From contig DLAP01000044.1 of the NCBI GenBank assembly GCA_002493965.1, forward strand, positions 1 through 51,479: a DNA stretch of 51,479 nt, written 5' to 3'. Below are positions 50,284 to 51,479 of the stretch, piece after piece. This stretch comes from Clostridiales bacterium UBA7044 (GTDB lineage: Bacteria > Bacillota > Clostridia > Oscillospirales > Oscillospiraceae). Made by a program: the position numbers and the translations under genes. Every line of letters starts with the position of its first letter. Within the stretch, counting starts at the first letter, position 1. The notes beneath the pieces are model-generated. The model saw nothing but the letters and a program-made list of their open reading frames with translations. It was not told the origin of the DNA and searched no databases.

Positions 50284-51255
50284 TTATATTCCGGTCATAG
50301 CAGCCAGAACGTCAACCTCCATCTGCTGAATGCCCTTCTTCATAGCAAGGCCTTCCTCAATATCCACATCGGTGAAACCACCGTCATGGGTGCAGACGAT
50401 CCGGTTGGATTTGCCCTGCAGCAGAAGTTCTACCGCCAGATAGCCCATTTTGGTAGCATTGACCCGGTCACGGCCGGTAGGGGAGCCGCCCCGCTGGATG
50501 TGGCCCAGAACCGTCACACGGGGATCCAAATCAATGGTTTCCTTGATCTTTGCGGCGATCTCCGCGGCAGAACCGGCACCTTCCGCAACTACGATCATGT
50601 AGTGGGTAAAACCATTGAAACGGGCCTGACGGATTTTCTCAATGACATCCCGCTCAAAATCAATGGGTTCTTCGGGAACCAGAACGGCAGTGGCACCTAC
50701 GGCCAGGCCTACATACATGGCCAAGTAACCGGCGTTGCGGCCCATGACTTCCACCACAGAGCAGCGCTCGTGAGACTGCATGGTGTCCCGGAGTTTATCG
50801 ATGCATTCGATGGCGGTATTGGCAGCCGTGTCAAAGCCAATGCAGTAATGGGTGCAGCTAATATCATTATCAATGGTGCCGGGAATGCCAATGACATTGA
50901 TGCCATATTTACTTAAGGCAAGAGCGCCCCGGAAAGTACCATCGCCGCCGATGGCAATAATGCTGTCCAAGCCAAGGAAGCGGCAGGTGGAAACCGCCTT
51001 GCGCTGGCCTTCTTCGGTCATAAATTCCTTGCTGCGGGCGGTATAAAGGATTGTGCCGCCGCGGTTGATGGTATGAGAAACGCTTTTCTCATCCAGTTTC
51101 ACAATATCTCCGTTGATTAAGCCATGCCAGCCGCGCCGGATACCATAGCACTCCAAGCCATGATAGAGAGCGGTACGCACCACTGCGCGAACGCAGGGAT
51201 TCATACCAGGAGCGTCGCCGCCGCTGGTAAGTACACCAATTCGCTTAACGTGCAT
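50284..51255 (-). CDS. pfkA: ATP-dependent 6-phosphofructokinase
   Basis: 323 aa, the bacterial PfkA length. Motifs: RIGVLTSGGDAPGMN, IAIGGDGTFRGA, IPGTIDNDI (catalytic Asp), VEVMGRNAGYLA and GHIQRGGSPTGRDR. Gly in GGDGT and Gly in PGTIDND indicate the ATP-using type rather than the pyrophosphate type, which has GGDD and PKTIDND. It catalyses the committed step of glycolysis. ATG 51255 has GCAGGAGGAA upstream; the frame is open to a TTG at 51273. Confidence 0.95.
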   Translation of the reverse strand: MHVKRIGVLTSGGDAPGMNPCVRAVVRTALYHGLECYGIRRGWHGLINGDIVKLDEKSVSHTINRGGTILYTARSKEFMTEEGQRKAVSTCRFLGLDSIIAIGGDGTFRGALALSKYGINVIGIPGTIDNDISCTHYCIGFDTAANTAIECIDKLRDTMQSHERCSVVEVMGRNAGYLAMYVGLAVGATAVLVPEEPIDFERDVIEKIRQARFNGFTHYMIVVAEGAGSAAEIAAKIKETIDLDPRVTVLGHIQRGGSPTGRDRVNATKMGYLAVELLLQGKSNRIVCTHDGGFTDVDIEEGLAMKKGIQQMEVDVLAAMTGI

Positions 51256-51479
51256 CGTAAATTCCTCCTGCAAGGTAGTTTTGGATCTGACACTATTTTA
51301 CAAAGAAATCAGAAAAAAGTAAAGTAGTTTTTGTAAGAAAATTGAAACGCAATGGAGCGTTGATGAAGATGACTTTGTCCGGCATCAAATAGAATTGACA
51401 GCCAGATTCTCTTACGACGCCAGAAATGGGGAGAAGATACAGAAAGGTGGGCGCGAACGACACAAAACCGGTATTTTGT

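Noticed and set aside
51274..51479. Start or end of another gene at the right edge
   Set aside because: Open frames exist on both strands, but none shows a ribosome site or recognisable protein; nothing supported beyond the pfkA leader.
1..51479. CRISPR array, tRNA, rRNA, tmRNA or prophage
   Set aside because: No regularly spaced direct repeats, cloverleaf-like sequences or phage/transposase genes were seen on reading both strands.

Overview
The window is a continuous chromosomal stretch of a low-to-mid GC endospore-forming Firmicute. I infer class Clostridia, probably the Oscillospirales/Oscillospiraceae. The basis is the sporulation genes (dpaAB, spoIIAA-spoIIAB-sigF, yunB, yqfCD, a YlbJ-like protein), two tRNA-sensing T-box leaders, AGGAGG-type ribosome sites, clostridial-type families (DUF4364, TIGR04086-like, YqzL-like) and the clostridial gene order yqfC-yqfD-phoH-ybeY-era-recO. 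No rRNA, tRNA, CRISPR array, prophage or transposase gene was seen.

Layout. 1-1700: a minus-strand lipoprotein with six SH3b repeats. 1750-7420: T-box(Cys)-cysS-polA-rimI-tsaD, tightly overlapping. 7570-12330: single-gene units for uracil permease (uraA), RF2 (prfB), secG and pepD. 12380-14330: a minus-strand DUF4364 regulator, divergent from dpaA-dpaB (dipicolinate synthase). 14360-17135: a BlaI-type repressor and an M56 (BlaR1-like) membrane peptidase behind a promoter carrying two tandem operators. 17220-20650: a MATE exporter, then a TetR regulator facing a three-gene membrane/11-mer-repeat cassette. 20689-21633: a GT2 glycosyltransferase (minus). 21710-25700: T-box(Val)-valS, then a DUF362 protein. 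25845-32414: spoIIAA-spoIIAB-sigF, then pcrA-yunB-ligA. 32550-34299: minus-strand PNPOx-like, Cys-rich and YlbJ-like genes. 34374-39362: yqfC-yqfD-phoH-ybeY-era-(yqzL-like)-recO. 39386-46807: an orphan membrane protein, mutS2, an HPr-like protein, uvrC, rsmD-coaD-coiled-coil protein and a TIGR04086-like protein. 46808-48609: an AT-rich intergenic region, a membrane protein and xerD. 48706-50025: a membrane-anchored extracellular protein. 50028-50268: a palindromic repeat element flanked by two copies of one terminator hairpin. 50284-51255: pfkA (minus).

Most of the window is core informational and sporulation machinery: tRNA charging and modification, replication and repair (PolA, LigA, PcrA, UvrC, MutS2, RecO, XerD), ribosome maturation (YbeY, Era, RsmD, RimI) and the forespore sigma-F switch. 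The least explained parts are the TetR/membrane/11-mer cassette with face-to-face promoters, the M56 protein with a three-repeat extracellular domain, the HPr-like protein with an altered active-site loop, and the palindromic element that appears to have split a bidirectional terminator. I found no clearly new defence or biosynthetic system. Promoters and operators are called by eye from consensus match and spacing. Protein families are called by recognition of motifs, not by database search.
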